A stretch of 64,000 bases of DNA, taken from the NCBI RefSeq assembly GCF_010119235.1, contig NZ_JAAATZ010000001.1, forward strand, positions 1,270,501 through 1,334,500, read 5' to 3'. Made by a program: the position numbers and the translations under genes. Positions within the stretch are counted from its first letter, which is position 1, and every line of letters starts with the position of its first letter. The notes beneath the pieces are model-generated. The model saw nothing but the letters and a program-made list of their open reading frames with translations, searched no databases and was not told the origin of the DNA. This document shows, piece after piece, positions 7,954 through 17,830 of the stretch. Source of the stretch: Flavobacterium phycosphaerae. GTDB lineage: Bacteria; Bacteroidota; Bacteroidia; Flavobacteriales; Flavobacteriaceae.

Positions 7954-9743
7954 TCTTCTTCCTCTTCTTCTAAGAGTCCGGAGAAAAGTGATTTTAAGCC
8001 ATCTACATCAATGTTGCAAAATTGTTGCAGCTCATCAACGGTACCGTGTTCTATAAAGTAATCGGGCACCCCGCAAAGGAAGATTTCATTGACATAATCG
8101 TTCTTGGCCGAGAATTCTAATACGGCACTACCAAAACCGCCGGTGGTAACCCCATCTTCTACGGTAATAATAGTCGCAAATTTATCGCAGATTTTGTGTA
8201 ATTTCTTTTCGTCTAACGGTTTGATAAAGCCAAAATCATAATGGGCAATTTCGTTTGACTCCTCCAATTCGTTGAGCGCAGTAGTTACATTGTGTCCAAT
8301 GGTACCGGTGGATAAAACGGCTATCTTCTTTCCTTTTTTGAGTTTGTGGGCTTTCCCGATTTCGATTTTCTGGAAATCAGCGGGGAATTTCCAATCGCTG
8401 TTTTTTCCTCTTCCTCTCGGGTACCGAATGGCTATCGGATGTTTTAATCCTAAAGAAGCGGTGTATAAAATATTTTGCAAATCCATTTCGTCTTTCGGCG
8501 CATAGATAATCATATTCGGAATGCAGCGCAAATAAGCTATGTCGAACACCCCGTGATGCGTTGCTCCGTCTTCACCCACTAATCCGGCTCGGTCTAAACA
8601 AAAGATTACCGGCAAATTCTGCAAAGCCACATCGTGAATCACTTGGTCGTAGGCCCGTTGTAAAAAGGTAGAATAAATGCTGCAAAAAACCACCATCCCT
8701 TGCGTGGCCATTCCGGCTGAAAGTGTCACAGCATGCTGCTCTGCAATTCCAACATCAAACGCCCTTTCGGGGAAAGCATCCATCATAAATTTCATCGAAC
8801 TTCCCGAAGGCATAGCCGGTGTGATACCAATAATCTTCGGATTGTTTTTAGCTAATTCTACTAAAGTTAATCCAAACACATCCTGAAATTTAGGGGCTAA
8901 ATTGTCGGTGGCTTGTTTGATCAATTCTCCGGTAGAGGCATCAAATTTTCCTGGAGCATGGTATTTTACTTGATCCTCTTCGGCTTGCTGCAATCCTTTG
9001 CCTTTGGTGGTAATGATATGTAAAAACTTAGGGCCTTTTACAGTCTTAAGTCGTTCTAATTCTTTGATTAAAGTGGGTAAATCATGACCGTCAATCGGAC
9101 CTGAATAATCAAAATTCAGCGACTTAATCATGTTGTTCTGCTTAGGGTTTTTGCCTTCTTTAACAGCGGTTAAATAATTTTTCAAGGCGCCCACACTAGG
9201 GTCAATACCAATAGCGTTATCATTTAAAATAACCAATAAATCAGCCTTGGTTACGCCGGCATGATTGAGACCTTCAAACGCCATTCCGCTGGCAATGGAT
9301 GCATCGCCTACTACGGCAATATGGTGTTTGTTTTCGCCCTTGAGTTGCGAAGCCAATGCCATGCCCAATGCGGCTGAAATAGCGGTTGAGGAATGCCCAA
9401 CGCCAAAGGTGTCATAAACGCTTTCATTCCGTTTCGGAAAACCCGAAATCCCACCCAGTTGACGGTTGGTGTCAAACTTAGTTCTTCTTTCGGTTAAAAT
9501 TTTATGCCCGTAAGCTTGATGGCCTACATCCCAAACTAATAAATCATGGGGAGTGTCAAAAACATAATGCAAAGCAATCGTCAATTCTACCACACCCAAG
9601 GAAGCTCCAAGATGGCCTTCTTTTACCGATACAATGTCGATGATAAAACTGCGCAACTCTTTAGCCAATTCAGGCAATTGCGAAACGCTTAGTTTTCGTA
9701 AGTCAGTGGGGTTGACTATATGTTCTAGCAATTTTTTTGACAT
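7950..9743 (-). CDS. dxs: 1-deoxy-D-xylulose-5-phosphate synthase
   Basis: 597 residues. A thiamine-diphosphate enzyme that condenses pyruvate and glyceraldehyde 3-phosphate, the first step of the MEP isoprenoid pathway. Visible features are the N-terminal EGHLGASLGVVELT and WDVGHQAYGHK motifs, the ThDP-binding GDASIASGMAFEGLNHAG block (about residues 146-163) ending in NDN, the central AEQHAVT segment with the catalytic glutamate, and the DRAGLVGEDGATHHG motif near residue 405. The C-terminal transketolase-like domain is complete. The polypeptide is slightly short for Dxs but ends in an acidic EEEEED tail. It is divergent from tadA and its promoter box lies four bases from the ATG. Confidence 0.96.
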   Translation of the reverse strand: MSKKLLEHIVNPTDLRKLSVSQLPELAKELRSFIIDIVSVKEGHLGASLGVVELTIALHYVFDTPHDLLVWDVGHQAYGHKILTERRTKFDTNRQLGGISGFPKRNESVYDTFGVGHSSTAISAALGMALASQLKGENKHHIAVVGDASIASGMAFEGLNHAGVTKADLLVILNDNAIGIDPSVGALKNYLTAVKEGKNPKQNNMIKSLNFDYSGPIDGHDLPTLIKELERLKTVKGPKFLHIITTKGKGLQQAEEDQVKYHAPGKFDASTGELIKQATDNLAPKFQDVFGLTLVELAKNNPKIIGITPAMPSGSSMKFMMDAFPERAFDVGIAEQHAVTLSAGMATQGMVVFCSIYSTFLQRAYDQVIHDVALQNLPVIFCLDRAGLVGEDGATHHGVFDIAYLRCIPNMIIYAPKDEMDLQNILYTASLGLKHPIAIRYPRGRGKNSDWKFPADFQKIEIGKAHKLKKGKKIAVLSTGTIGHNVTTALNELEESNEIAHYDFGFIKPLDEKKLHKICDKFATIITVEDGVTTGGFGSAVLEFSAKNDYVNEIFLCGVPDYFIEHGTVDELQQFCNIDVDGLKSLFSGLLEEEEED

Positions 9744-9747
9744 GCCA

Positions 9748-9777
9748 CAAAGGTAACGAATTGAAATTGTATTTTTG
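9748..9777. promoter_or_regulatory. Divergent dxs/tadA promoters, both leaderless type
   Basis: On the minus strand TACCTTTG (9755-9748) lies four bases before the dxs ATG (9743). On the plus strand TATTTTTG (9770-9777) lies four bases before the tadA ATG (9782). Both match the Bacteroidota -7 box, neither has a clear -33 box, and both place the start of transcription at about the start codon. Confidence 0.65.
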
Positions 9778-9781
9778 TTTT

Positions 9782-10225
9782 ATGGAAAACCCTTTCACCG
9801 ACGAATATTTTATGAAGAAAGCCCTGCAGGAAGCCGAATTGGCTTTTGAAAAAGGGGAAATACCGGTGGGTGCTGTTATCGTTATTGATAATAAAGTAAT
9901 TGCCAGAAGCCATAACCTAACGGAGATGCTTAATGATGTAACCGCGCATGCCGAAATGCAAGCCATTACTTCGGCAGCCAATTTCATTGGTGGGAAATAT
10001 TTAAAGGGTTGTACGCTTTATGTTACTTTAGAACCTTGTCAGATGTGTGCCGGAGCGTTGTATTGGAGTCAGATTTCCAAAGTAGTTTTCGGGGCCACTG
10101 ATGACCAGCGGGGATTTGAACAATTGGGTACTAAGCTGCATCCGAAAACCCAAGTAGTTAAAGGAATTTTAGCTCAGGAAGCCGCTGATTTGATGCTTCT
10201 TTTTTTTGCTTCCAGAAGAAAATAA
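9782..10225 (+). CDS. tadA: tRNA-specific adenosine deaminase
   Basis: 147 residues from the ATG at 9782. It deaminates adenosine-34 to inosine in tRNA. The zinc-deaminase signature is complete: HAEMQAI (zinc histidine and catalytic glutamate, about residues 57-63) and PCQMCAGAL (two zinc cysteines, about 88-96). The N-terminal FMKKALQEAELAFEKGEIPVGAV helix is typical of TadA. A longer frame starting at 9737 runs into the dxs promoter region and adds a nonconserved extension; the promoter position favours 9782. Confidence 0.93.
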   Translation: MENPFTDEYFMKKALQEAELAFEKGEIPVGAVIVIDNKVIARSHNLTEMLNDVTAHAEMQAITSAANFIGGKYLKGCTLYVTLEPCQMCAGALYWSQISKVVFGATDDQRGFEQLGTKLHPKTQVVKGILAQEAADLMLLFFASRRK

Positions 10226-10310
10226 TTCAGCTGTAAAGAATCAAATAAGGTTATACTAAATTGCAGTTTTCTTCGTTATATACTTTGTAAACCAACACCA
10301 TAGAAACAAA

Positions 10311-11063
10311 ATGGATAAAATTAAATCGTCGGTAATTATTGGAGTAGCCATAATTATCACTGCTTGGATTTTTGGGAAATCATTCCGCGACCGAAATGAA
10401 AACTTAGATTCTATATCCGTCATCGGGCTGGGTACTAAGGATTTTGTTTCCGATGAAATTTTGTGGTCAGGTCAATTCAGTGCCAACAGTACTGATATTA
10501 AAACGGCTTACAACAAAATCGTTTCCGACCAAAAGACGGTGACAGATTTCTTTTTGAATAAGGGATTTAAAGCTAACGAATTTAGTTTCGGGGCCGTTAA
10601 TTTTCAGAAGAAATTCCGAGAAGTACGCAGCGAAGACAGCGAAAACAGAACTCGTTACGAACAAGTTTTTGAAGGCTATGAAGCTACACAGACCATTTCG
10701 TTTTCGGCCAAAAAGAATCCCGATTTGATGAAACGAATTGAAAGTGTTTCCAGCAAAACTTCTGAATTGGTGAACTCAGGCATTGAATTGTCGTCAAACA
10801 CCATGCAGTATACTTATTCTGATTTACCCAGTTTAAAGCAAAGCCTTATTGAAAAAGCAACCAAAGACGCCAGTGAGAGGGCCAATAAAATTGTAAAAAC
10901 CGCTGATGGCCGTATTGGCAAACTCAAAAATGCCAGCATGGGAGTTTTCCAAATCACCGGGCAAGGCTCTACGGAAGAAGACAGTTATGGTGGGATTAAC
11001 GACACTTACAGTAAAAACAAAACCGCCCGAATTACGGTGCGGTTGGAATATGAGTTAGAATAA
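10311..11063 (+). CDS. SIMPL domain-containing protein (DUF541)
   Basis: 250 residues. An N-terminal hydrophobic helix (VIIGVAIIITAWIFG, residues 8-22) anchors or exports the protein. The rest is a SIMPL (DUF541) domain, recognised by the ISVIGLGTKDFVSDE opening, the repeated strand-helix units and the ASERANKIV segment followed by the GKLKNASMGVFQI strand. Proteins of this family are periplasmic or outer-membrane associated and form channel-like oligomers in some relatives, but their function is unknown. It stands alone, with a bidirectional terminator immediately after its stop. Confidence 0.85.
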   Translation: MDKIKSSVIIGVAIIITAWIFGKSFRDRNENLDSISVIGLGTKDFVSDEILWSGQFSANSTDIKTAYNKIVSDQKTVTDFFLNKGFKANEFSFGAVNFQKKFREVRSEDSENRTRYEQVFEGYEATQTISFSAKKNPDLMKRIESVSSKTSELVNSGIELSSNTMQYTYSDLPSLKQSLIEKATKDASERANKIVKTADGRIGKLKNASMGVFQITGQGSTEEDSYGGINDTYSKNKTARITVRLEYELE

Positions 11064-11092
11064 AAAAGCCCCGAGGAATCGGGGCTTTTTTA
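11063..11092. terminator. Bidirectional terminator
   Basis: AAAAAAGCCCCGA and TCGGGGCTTTTTT pair around a GGAA-type loop, with A and T runs on both sides. It serves the SIMPL gene and the convergent T9SS cargo gene. Confidence 0.9.
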
Positions 11093-11093
11093 T

Positions 11094-12791
11094 TTATTCT
11101 TTTATAAACTTACTCGTAGCACTTCCTTTATCGCTCTGTACTTTGATAAAGTAACTTCCGGTTTTCAATCCTGAAACATCTATAGTTTCAGTTGGATTAG
11201 TAGTCACTTGAACCACTTGACCAAGGATATTGTATATACTAACAGAACTGATTGCCATAGTTTGTTTGGAGGTAATAGTCAACTTGTCTTTAGTCGGCAC
11301 CGGCGATAAGCTAAAAACGGTACCAAAATCAAAATCAGAATCTCCTAAAGTTTGAACGGTGGTAGTATAAGTATTGGTGGTAATCGGTAAATTATAATCA
11401 AAATAAATATCGGCACTATTGCTAAAGGTATTCCCAACAACCAAAGTTGGTTTCGTTTTGATTTTAAAAGCTACATACCCGTCATTGTTAGCATCGTCAA
11501 AAGGCAGGTTGATGTTTTCAAATATGAACTCAACATTATTGGTATTTGTAATTTTTGTAGTGAATAATCCACTGCCTGATATAGGTCTTAATGAGGAGAT
11601 ATCAAACTTACTGGTATCAATCATATCACGAATTACTATATTTTCAGCATTTGCCGTTCCGCTATTTTCAAAACGAATAACATAGTGTACATAATCGCCA
11701 ACCTTAGCCGGTGAGATGCTGGTACCTTCTAAACAGGTTTTATCATTTGGATCGATGGCACCAATTACGGTTTGGTTTAGAGTGGCACTATTATTTGTTG
11801 GTGTTTCATCTGTAGCTCCGCTGATAGAGGCAGTATAAGTTAATACATCGCCTACAATGATTGGAGGCGTTTCTGCTGGCGAATTGATATTCATCTTTAC
11901 CAGAATCTCTTTGGTTTCAAAAGGCAGTAAATTTCCAAAAACCCAGTTTAAGGTATTGGAGCTCTGACTATCAGTTGTTGGGGTTGCTCCTACTAAATCC
12001 ATCACAGCATCATTGAAACTTAAACTAACTGTGCCATTTTGAACCGTTGTTCCTTTGTTTTTATATATTATTTTATATTCAGCATCAAAGCCCGGGCGAG
12101 CGTTTGAAATAGGAACAAAACTTACTTCTAAATCGTTATGTGTGCCGTTTGGAGAAATACAAAAATCCTGGACAAACAAATTACTTACCGTCGATAAAGA
12201 TACACTGGCACTCGGAGGAGTGACAGTAAAATAAGAGGGGTTTTCAAGAAAAGGCGTAAAACTATTGTTGCCGGCATTGACATCATAGTAAGTATAAAAT
12301 CCAGATTGATCCGTAATTAGATTCCCGGTGATTGAACTATTAGTAAACGTTATCTTTTGGTTTGGTACATAGGGATCAGAAGTATCGCAACCATTACTGT
12401 TACTGTCATAGCGAATGTTACCTTTTATACTGTAGGTGTATGCATTGTTTACGGTAAAGCCATCAGTTAAAGTCATGTCATAAGCGCCATCAGTATCATA
12501 CACATGTACATTATACAGACCGGGAATAGCATAGCCGGCTATGGGTAAATAAACATACAAGTCATTTGAATTATTTCCAAAATAAAATGAAGTGGGCAAC
12601 ACATTAGAAAATTGATCAATAAAGGACACATTTAATGTTGTACTGGTCTCATAAAAATCAACATCTTGAGCTGTAATGGTAACATAAAGATTTTGACCTC
12701 GATTTCCATTATTTGGGGTCACCGATATAATAGACTGACCTATCATAAAATTGTAAAAAAAGAAGGCGAAAAGGAGTGGTAGTTTTTTCAT
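11094..12791 (-). CDS. T9SS surface protein with DUF7619-type domain
   Basis: 565 residues from the ATG at 12791. A signal peptide (MKKLPLLFAFFFYNFMIGQ) is followed by beta-sandwich repeats, including an SD-repeat-like segment with GNIRYDSNSNGCD. Then comes the AIDPNDKTCLEG ... VGDYVHYVIRFENSGTANAENI region typical of the DUF7619 domain in secreted Bacteroidota proteins. The last about 75 residues (LSPVPTKDKLTI ... GSYFIKVQSDKG) are a type A T9SS sorting domain, so the protein should be secreted through T9SS and cell-surface attached. It starts two bases after the stop of the Wzy-like gene, so the two are translated as a unit. A TTG six bases upstream is a less likely start. Confidence 0.85.
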   Translation of the reverse strand: MKKLPLLFAFFFYNFMIGQSIISVTPNNGNRGQNLYVTITAQDVDFYETSTTLNVSFIDQFSNVLPTSFYFGNNSNDLYVYLPIAGYAIPGLYNVHVYDTDGAYDMTLTDGFTVNNAYTYSIKGNIRYDSNSNGCDTSDPYVPNQKITFTNSSITGNLITDQSGFYTYYDVNAGNNSFTPFLENPSYFTVTPPSASVSLSTVSNLFVQDFCISPNGTHNDLEVSFVPISNARPGFDAEYKIIYKNKGTTVQNGTVSLSFNDAVMDLVGATPTTDSQSSNTLNWVFGNLLPFETKEILVKMNINSPAETPPIIVGDVLTYTASISGATDETPTNNSATLNQTVIGAIDPNDKTCLEGTSISPAKVGDYVHYVIRFENSGTANAENIVIRDMIDTSKFDISSLRPISGSGLFTTKITNTNNVEFIFENINLPFDDANNDGYVAFKIKTKPTLVVGNTFSNSADIYFDYNLPITTNTYTTTVQTLGDSDFDFGTVFSLSPVPTKDKLTITSKQTMAISSVSIYNILGQVVQVTTNPTETIDVSGLKTGSYFIKVQSDKGSATSKFIKE

Positions 12792-12793
12792 TT

Positions 12794-14779
12794 TCAATTG
12801 ATTAATGATTGGATGTATACATCGAAGGTAGTATTATTTTTTCTGTAATCAAAATATAATGCCAACAAGTCTGCTTCCGTTTTTATTTTTGATTGTAGGT
12901 AACGGTTTAGATTTGGATTATTTAGGCTTGTAAGTATTATGTTTAATTTTTTCTCCACAATAGGCATTAGTATTTGCTTATATGAGGCATTTTTAGAAGT
13001 CGTATTGCATTGGTCTATAGTTTCAAACGCCTTTTCATACGCTGCACTGTTATAGTATGTTGCCGCTAAATTTATCCGAGCATCTTCATATTTAGGAGAA
13101 ATAGCTAATGCTTCTTTGTAGTGCTTTATTCCATCGGTAATGCTTCCGTTTTTTATATAGGCAGAACCTAAATCATTATTAACGACGATGTTGTTTGGGT
13201 TGACTTTATACGCCTCCCTAAAAGAACTCAAACCCTCACTAAAATTGCCATTATTATAGTAGGATTTGCCAATATGCCAAGCTAAAGTAAACGCATAATT
13301 ATCAGTTGAAAAAAGGTCACTTTTGGCTTTATTAAACTCAAAAGCAGCAGTGGTATTATCGGATTTCTTTTCCGCTTCTAAAGCTGTAAATAAATGTTTT
13401 TCACCATTGATTCTGTATAATATGATGGTCAAAGAGTATACTAATAAAATAAAGCTGAATAGGTGAAGCCAATGCGAGGAAACTTTAAATCCTTTAATGC
13501 TCTTCACTTTTAAAAATCGGGCATTGATGATGGCAAATACCACTAACAAAAGGATTTGATGCTCAACTCGGGTTAAAGGAAAATCAAAAAAAGCAATGAT
13601 TAGATAAGAAATAATAAAAACCAGCAAATAACCCGCATTTTTCCGCTCATTACTTTCCGCTTCATTTTTCGAAAGCCAATAGGCTTGATATAGTAATGTT
13701 GTAAAAAGACCCAGATAACATAGAAACCCAAAAATCCCTATCTCTGAAAGTACCAACAAAAAGTCATTGTGAGGATTGCTCACCACCATTCGACCATTTA
13801 AAATAGCGGGATCAGAAAAGTGATGCAATCCATATTTCGGATAAGTGCTCACCCAATTTCCAACACCAATTCCGGTAAATAAGTTATCTTGAATGATATA
13901 AATGGCTTGTTGCCAATATTCTACCCTGAAGAAAAAAGTGCCTGATGAAAACAATCTGTAAAAATATTGGATTCTTATATCTGATGAAGAATGAAAATCA
14001 CCTTTAATTGAAAGCAGATACCAAACACCAATACCTGCCACTGCCATAATTGAGGCTAGCAACCAAAGGAGCTTTTTCCAGGAAAATTTACTTCTGTAAT
14101 GAAGTAACAGTACTAAAAACAAATAAATGCTCAATGCTATTAATACCGTTCGTGTTCTTAAAAGCAAAAGCAGAATGATGGTGAGAATAATGGCAATAAT
14201 AGAAACTGCTTTTATCTTTTTTGATCTTGAAATTCCAATGAAATAAAACGGTATGCAAAAAAATAAAATGGAGGATAAAAAATTCTTGTTGCCAAATGTG
14301 CCACTCATAAAATCTACCTGCCTGAATATATTTTGGCCATTGATAGTTTTGTTGATAAAAGCCAGCAAGGCAATGGTTATGGATAACAAACCGAATAGGA
14401 TTACGCTTGATTTTATGCGGTCAACCTCAATTAAATCATTCAATATTGAATGCCTGATAAGCATAAAAAACACCAAAAAGATTAAATATTTGGCAAATGC
14501 AGCGTGACTTAAATCGGGGATTTGAGATTTTGAAAAAGAGTATGAACAAAAAATAATAAAGCCTAAAAACAATATAACGGTCTTGTCTACGGTGAAAAAG
14601 GGATTAGTTTTTTGTTGTGCTATTAAAAATGATAGGGCAAAAAATAAAAAAACAAGGGTTAATAACTGTCTTGCTAATAAGAAAGGATCTAATATTGAAC
14701 TAAAAAAAACAAAAGGAAGTAAAACAAAGTACAGTAATACAATGAGATTGAAACTTTTGTTTTTAGTAAATAAATCCAT
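12794..14779 (-). CDS. O-antigen ligase/polymerase-like membrane protein with TPRs
   Basis: 661 residues from the ATG at 14779. The first about 440 residues are a polytopic inner-membrane domain with a Wzy_C-type loop: a periplasmic segment containing GIGVGNWVSTYPKYG and the NPHNDFLLVLSEIGIFG motif characteristic of O-antigen ligases and polymerases. The C-terminal about 200 residues are tetratricopeptide repeats (NNGNFSEGLSSFREAY, NGSITDGIKHYKEAL, NSAAYEKAFETI). Fusions of this kind occur in oligosaccharide polymerases and protein O-glycosylation ligases. The co-translated downstream gene encodes a T9SS cargo, which suggests but does not prove that this enzyme glycosylates surface proteins. 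The TTG at 14806 is inside the promoter, so the ATG is used. Confidence 0.85.
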   Translation of the reverse strand: MDLFTKNKSFNLIVLLYFVLLPFVFFSSILDPFLLARQLLTLVFLFFALSFLIAQQKTNPFFTVDKTVILFLGFIIFCSYSFSKSQIPDLSHAAFAKYLIFLVFFMLIRHSILNDLIEVDRIKSSVILFGLLSITIALLAFINKTINGQNIFRQVDFMSGTFGNKNFLSSILFFCIPFYFIGISRSKKIKAVSIIAIILTIILLLLLRTRTVLIALSIYLFLVLLLHYRSKFSWKKLLWLLASIMAVAGIGVWYLLSIKGDFHSSSDIRIQYFYRLFSSGTFFFRVEYWQQAIYIIQDNLFTGIGVGNWVSTYPKYGLHHFSDPAILNGRMVVSNPHNDFLLVLSEIGIFGFLCYLGLFTTLLYQAYWLSKNEAESNERKNAGYLLVFIISYLIIAFFDFPLTRVEHQILLLVVFAIINARFLKVKSIKGFKVSSHWLHLFSFILLVYSLTIILYRINGEKHLFTALEAEKKSDNTTAAFEFNKAKSDLFSTDNYAFTLAWHIGKSYYNNGNFSEGLSSFREAYKVNPNNIVVNNDLGSAYIKNGSITDGIKHYKEALAISPKYEDARINLAATYYNSAAYEKAFETIDQCNTTSKNASYKQILMPIVEKKLNIILTSLNNPNLNRYLQSKIKTEADLLALYFDYRKNNTTFDVYIQSLIN

Positions 14780-14803
14780 AAAAATTAAATTTTTAAAGCT
14801 TTT

Positions 14804-14843
14804 CAAAATTACATTTAATAAGAATATCTTTTAAATATATTTG
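14804..14843. promoter_or_regulatory. Divergent promoter boxes for the two Wzy-like genes
   Basis: Minus strand TAATTTTG (14811-14804) lies 24 bases before the ATG at 14779. Plus strand TATATTTG (14836-14843) lies 17 bases before the ATG at 14861. Both are exact TAnnTTTG matches; -33 boxes are not clear. Confidence 0.6.
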
Positions 14844-14860
14844 TTTTATAATACATTTCG

Positions 14861-16186
14861 ATGAACGAGAAACAACAAATAAACCTAACATTACTTCACA
14901 TAGCCATAGGTGCTTTACTGGTATTTAATCATCAGTGGTCTAAGGGTTATCTGTTTTTAATTGTTTTAGCAGGCGCTTATCTTGTCATTAAAAACAAAAA
15001 CAGCAACAACGAAGTACTTTATGTCATAGCCTACATCGCCGGGAGTGAAGTTTTTTTCAGAGCAACTAATGGGAATCCGGTTCATGAGTTTGGCAAGTAC
15101 TCGATGTTGTTTTTTACTTTTTTAGGGTTTTACTACAGCGGTTTTCCCAAAATAAAAAATCCCTATTGGATTTATTTAGTATTGCTTTTGCCTTCCGTTT
15201 TTCTGTCGTTTATGTATTTAGACGGTAACCTAAGGAGGAAAATTTGCTTCGAAATACTAGGCCCCATTTGCATGGGCTTTTTAGCTTTATATACCTATAA
15301 AAGAAAAATTTCAGCAGCACAAATCAACATGGTTTTAAATTTAATAGCACTTCCTATACTCACTTCGTGTATTTATTTAATTTTAAAATACCCACAAAAC
15401 GGTCATAAGATTTACTCGCATAATTCTAATTTTTATTTTTCAGGCAATTACGCTCCTAATCAGATGGCAACAGTATTAGGCCTTGGTATGTTTATTTATT
15501 TACTTAAAATAGTAATCGAATCAGATAATAGAAAAATCCTTTATCCCAATATAATTATATTCTGCCTCATTTTTCACAGAGGATTGCTGACTTTTTCCCG
15601 TGGAGGTATTGTAACCGGGGTCATCGTAGCGTTGATATTTTTTTTGGCGCTTTATATAAGTAGAAATGGATATTACAATTTGAAAAGGAAAGTAAGTTTG
15701 TTATTGTTTGCAGTCATATCAATTTTTGGGCTTACATCCTATCAAACAGACAATTCTTTGTTTAAGAGATATGCAGATTTAGAAATATTGGAATCTCATA
15801 AAGTCACAACAAGAGGCAGGTATATAGAGATTAAATCGGATATTGAAAATTTTACTGAAAAGCCAATCATAGGCACAGGTCCCGGAATTAGTAGAGAGGT
15901 CAGAAAATCCAATTATGGTAGAGACATTACAACCCACAATGAAATAACTAGGTTGTTATCAGAACATGGTGTTTTAGGTTTGTTAGCATTATTAATCTTG
16001 ATTTTTTTCCCACTCCGATTTTATTATAATGATTTGCGAAACTTTTATTTGCTGCCTTTCTTTATTTTTTGGGTGCTAACCATAAACCATTCGGCCACAC
16101 GTACCATTGCGCCATTATTCCTCTATGCACTAACGCTCTTGCAAATTAATTTTGAAAAGAAAGAAGTTGGTGTTGATGGTAAATAA
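14861..16186 (+). CDS. O-antigen ligase/polymerase-like membrane protein
   Basis: 441 residues, about eleven hydrophobic segments and little else, an inner-membrane protein. The FSRGGIVTGVIVALIF segment (about residue 245) and the large periplasmic loop with PIIGTGPGISREVRKSN and TTHNEITRLLSEHGVLGLLALL match the Wzy_C signature. It therefore probably polymerises or ligates a lipid-linked glycan. Unlike its divergent neighbour it has no TPR domain. It has its own promoter and terminator, so it is expressed separately from the neighbouring pair. The glycan and acceptor are unknown. Confidence 0.82.
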   Translation: MNEKQQINLTLLHIAIGALLVFNHQWSKGYLFLIVLAGAYLVIKNKNSNNEVLYVIAYIAGSEVFFRATNGNPVHEFGKYSMLFFTFLGFYYSGFPKIKNPYWIYLVLLLPSVFLSFMYLDGNLRRKICFEILGPICMGFLALYTYKRKISAAQINMVLNLIALPILTSCIYLILKYPQNGHKIYSHNSNFYFSGNYAPNQMATVLGLGMFIYLLKIVIESDNRKILYPNIIIFCLIFHRGLLTFSRGGIVTGVIVALIFFLALYISRNGYYNLKRKVSLLLFAVISIFGLTSYQTDNSLFKRYADLEILESHKVTTRGRYIEIKSDIENFTEKPIIGTGPGISREVRKSNYGRDITTHNEITRLLSEHGVLGLLALLILIFFPLRFYYNDLRNFYLLPFFIFWVLTINHSATRTIAPLFLYALTLLQINFEKKEVGVDGK

Positions 16187-16223
16187 TTACTTTAAAACTT
16201 CCCGCATTATAATTTAACCCCAC

Positions 16224-16260
16224 AAAAAAACCGCCAGTCTTTCGAAAGGCGGTTTTCTTT
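16224..16260. terminator. Bidirectional terminator
   Basis: AAACCGCC pairs with GGCGGTTT around a 12-base loop that itself contains CTTTCGAAAG. A and T runs flank both sides. It lies between the convergent Wzy-like gene and rng. Confidence 0.88.
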
Positions 16261-16262
16261 AT

Positions 16263-17806
16263 TTATTCCTTAATCTCATTTCCTTGGTTGTCAAAAAAAT
16301 GATATTCAAGATACGTGTAAGCGTCACGTGGTATGATTTTCACCCATTTCTTATGCTCGAAAAACCATTTCGAACGTAAGGATGGAAAACCTTTTTTAAG
16401 GTATGCTGCCACAAAAGGATGAACATTTAATTTCACACCACTGTGGTCTTTGATAATTTTTTCAAGCGAAAAAGCAATCTTATCAATAATCTGAATCGGT
16501 GCATCTACATCACCGGCCAGGTTGTTAGGATTTTCTTCCCTTGTCTCGATATTTACTTCAGGTCTTACCCTTTGACGAGTAATTTGAACCAAGCCAAATT
16601 TACTTGGCGGTAATATCTTGTGTTTGGCTTTATCATCGCTCATTTCTTCTCTAAGGAAGTTGAACAACACTTGACGATTGTCTGAATTTTGCATATCGAT
16701 AAAATCGACTACAATAATACCTCCCATATCCCTCAAACGCAATTGTCTTGCAATCTCGGCAGCGGCAATCATATTTACTTCCAACGCGGTGTCTTCTTGG
16801 TTGGTGGCTTTGTTTGAACGGTTCCCGCTGTTCACGTCAATAACGTGTAATGCTTCGGTATGTTCAATAATCAAATAAGCCCCTTTACTCATCGAAACGG
16901 TGCGTCCGAAGGAAGTTTTGATTTGTCGCTCAATGTGGTATTTCTCAAACAATGGCGTGTCTTTCGACTGATAAAGTTTAACGATTTTTTGTTTGTCAGG
17001 AGCTATTTCGGCTAAATAGTCCCGGGTTTGTTGGTACAACTCTTCATCATCTATTTGAATACTGGTAAAAGTATCGTTGAATACGTCTCTCAGGATAGAA
17101 GAGGCTTTGTTAAGCTCTCCCAAAATCTTGGACGGATGATGAGCAGTTGGTAATTTTTTACACATTGCAGTCCATCTATTCATTAAGTTCTGCAAATCTT
17201 TTTCTAATTCGGCTACGTTTTTGCCTTCGGCTACTGTTCTCACAATAACCCCAAACCCCTTTTGTTTGATAGCCTGTACCAGTTTCTTAAGTCGGTCTTT
17301 TTCTTCTTTCGATTCTATTTTTGAGAAATAGAAACACGATCTGAAAAAGGAACCAAAACCACATAACGACCCGCGAACGAAAGCTCAGAGCTTATTCTCG
17401 GACCTTTTGTAGAAATAGGTTCTTTGACTACTTGAACCAGTACTGATTGATTGGCACTCAGAATATCTGATATAGCACCGTTTTTATCAATCTCTTTCTC
17501 AAACTGGAAGTTTTTTAGGGAGAAATCTTTTAGTTTACCTGCGCTTACAAGTTTTATGAATTTCAAATAAGAAGCTAAGTTAGGACCCAAGTCATGATAA
17601 TGTAAAAAGGCATCTTTTTCATAGCCTACATTTACAAAAGCAGCATTAAGTCCGGCAACAGGCTTTCTGATTTTAGCAATAAAAATATCGCCTACCTGAA
17701 AGTTGCTGGTTTCTTCTTCTTTGTGTAATTCAATTAGTTTTCCATCTTTTAATAAGGCAAAATCTACAGCATCTTCACCACTACGGATGATTAATTCTTT
17801 ATTCAT
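16263..17806 (-). CDS. rng: Ribonuclease E/G family protein, frameshifted by one base
   Basis: Two adjoining frames together make one RNase G. The N-terminal part (from the ATG at 17806) has the S1-type RNA-binding region KIRKPVAGLNAAFVNVGYEKDAFLHYHDLG. It ends prematurely at ISQK-stop. The rest resumes in another frame with IESKEEKDRLKKL and contains the RNase E/G catalytic segment (IDVNSGNRSNK ... GGIIVVDFIDM), whose two aspartates bind magnesium. The break is a run of five T on the plus strand (17318-17322); a sixth would restore a 514-residue protein, the usual Bacteroidota size. RNase G matures rRNA and degrades mRNA. The break is probably a sequencing error (see findings). Confidence 0.9.
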
Positions 17807-17830
17807 GTTGTAAATTTTTATCCATATTTT

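Noticed and set aside
16820..16840. A third copy of the dispersed element arm (CCCGCTGTTCACGT)
   Set aside because: It lies inside rng coding sequence and shares only a short word; chance similarity.
17243..17315. RNase G as two separate real genes
   Set aside because: The second half has no start of its own at the break and the missing residues are encoded in a third frame that one added base restores.
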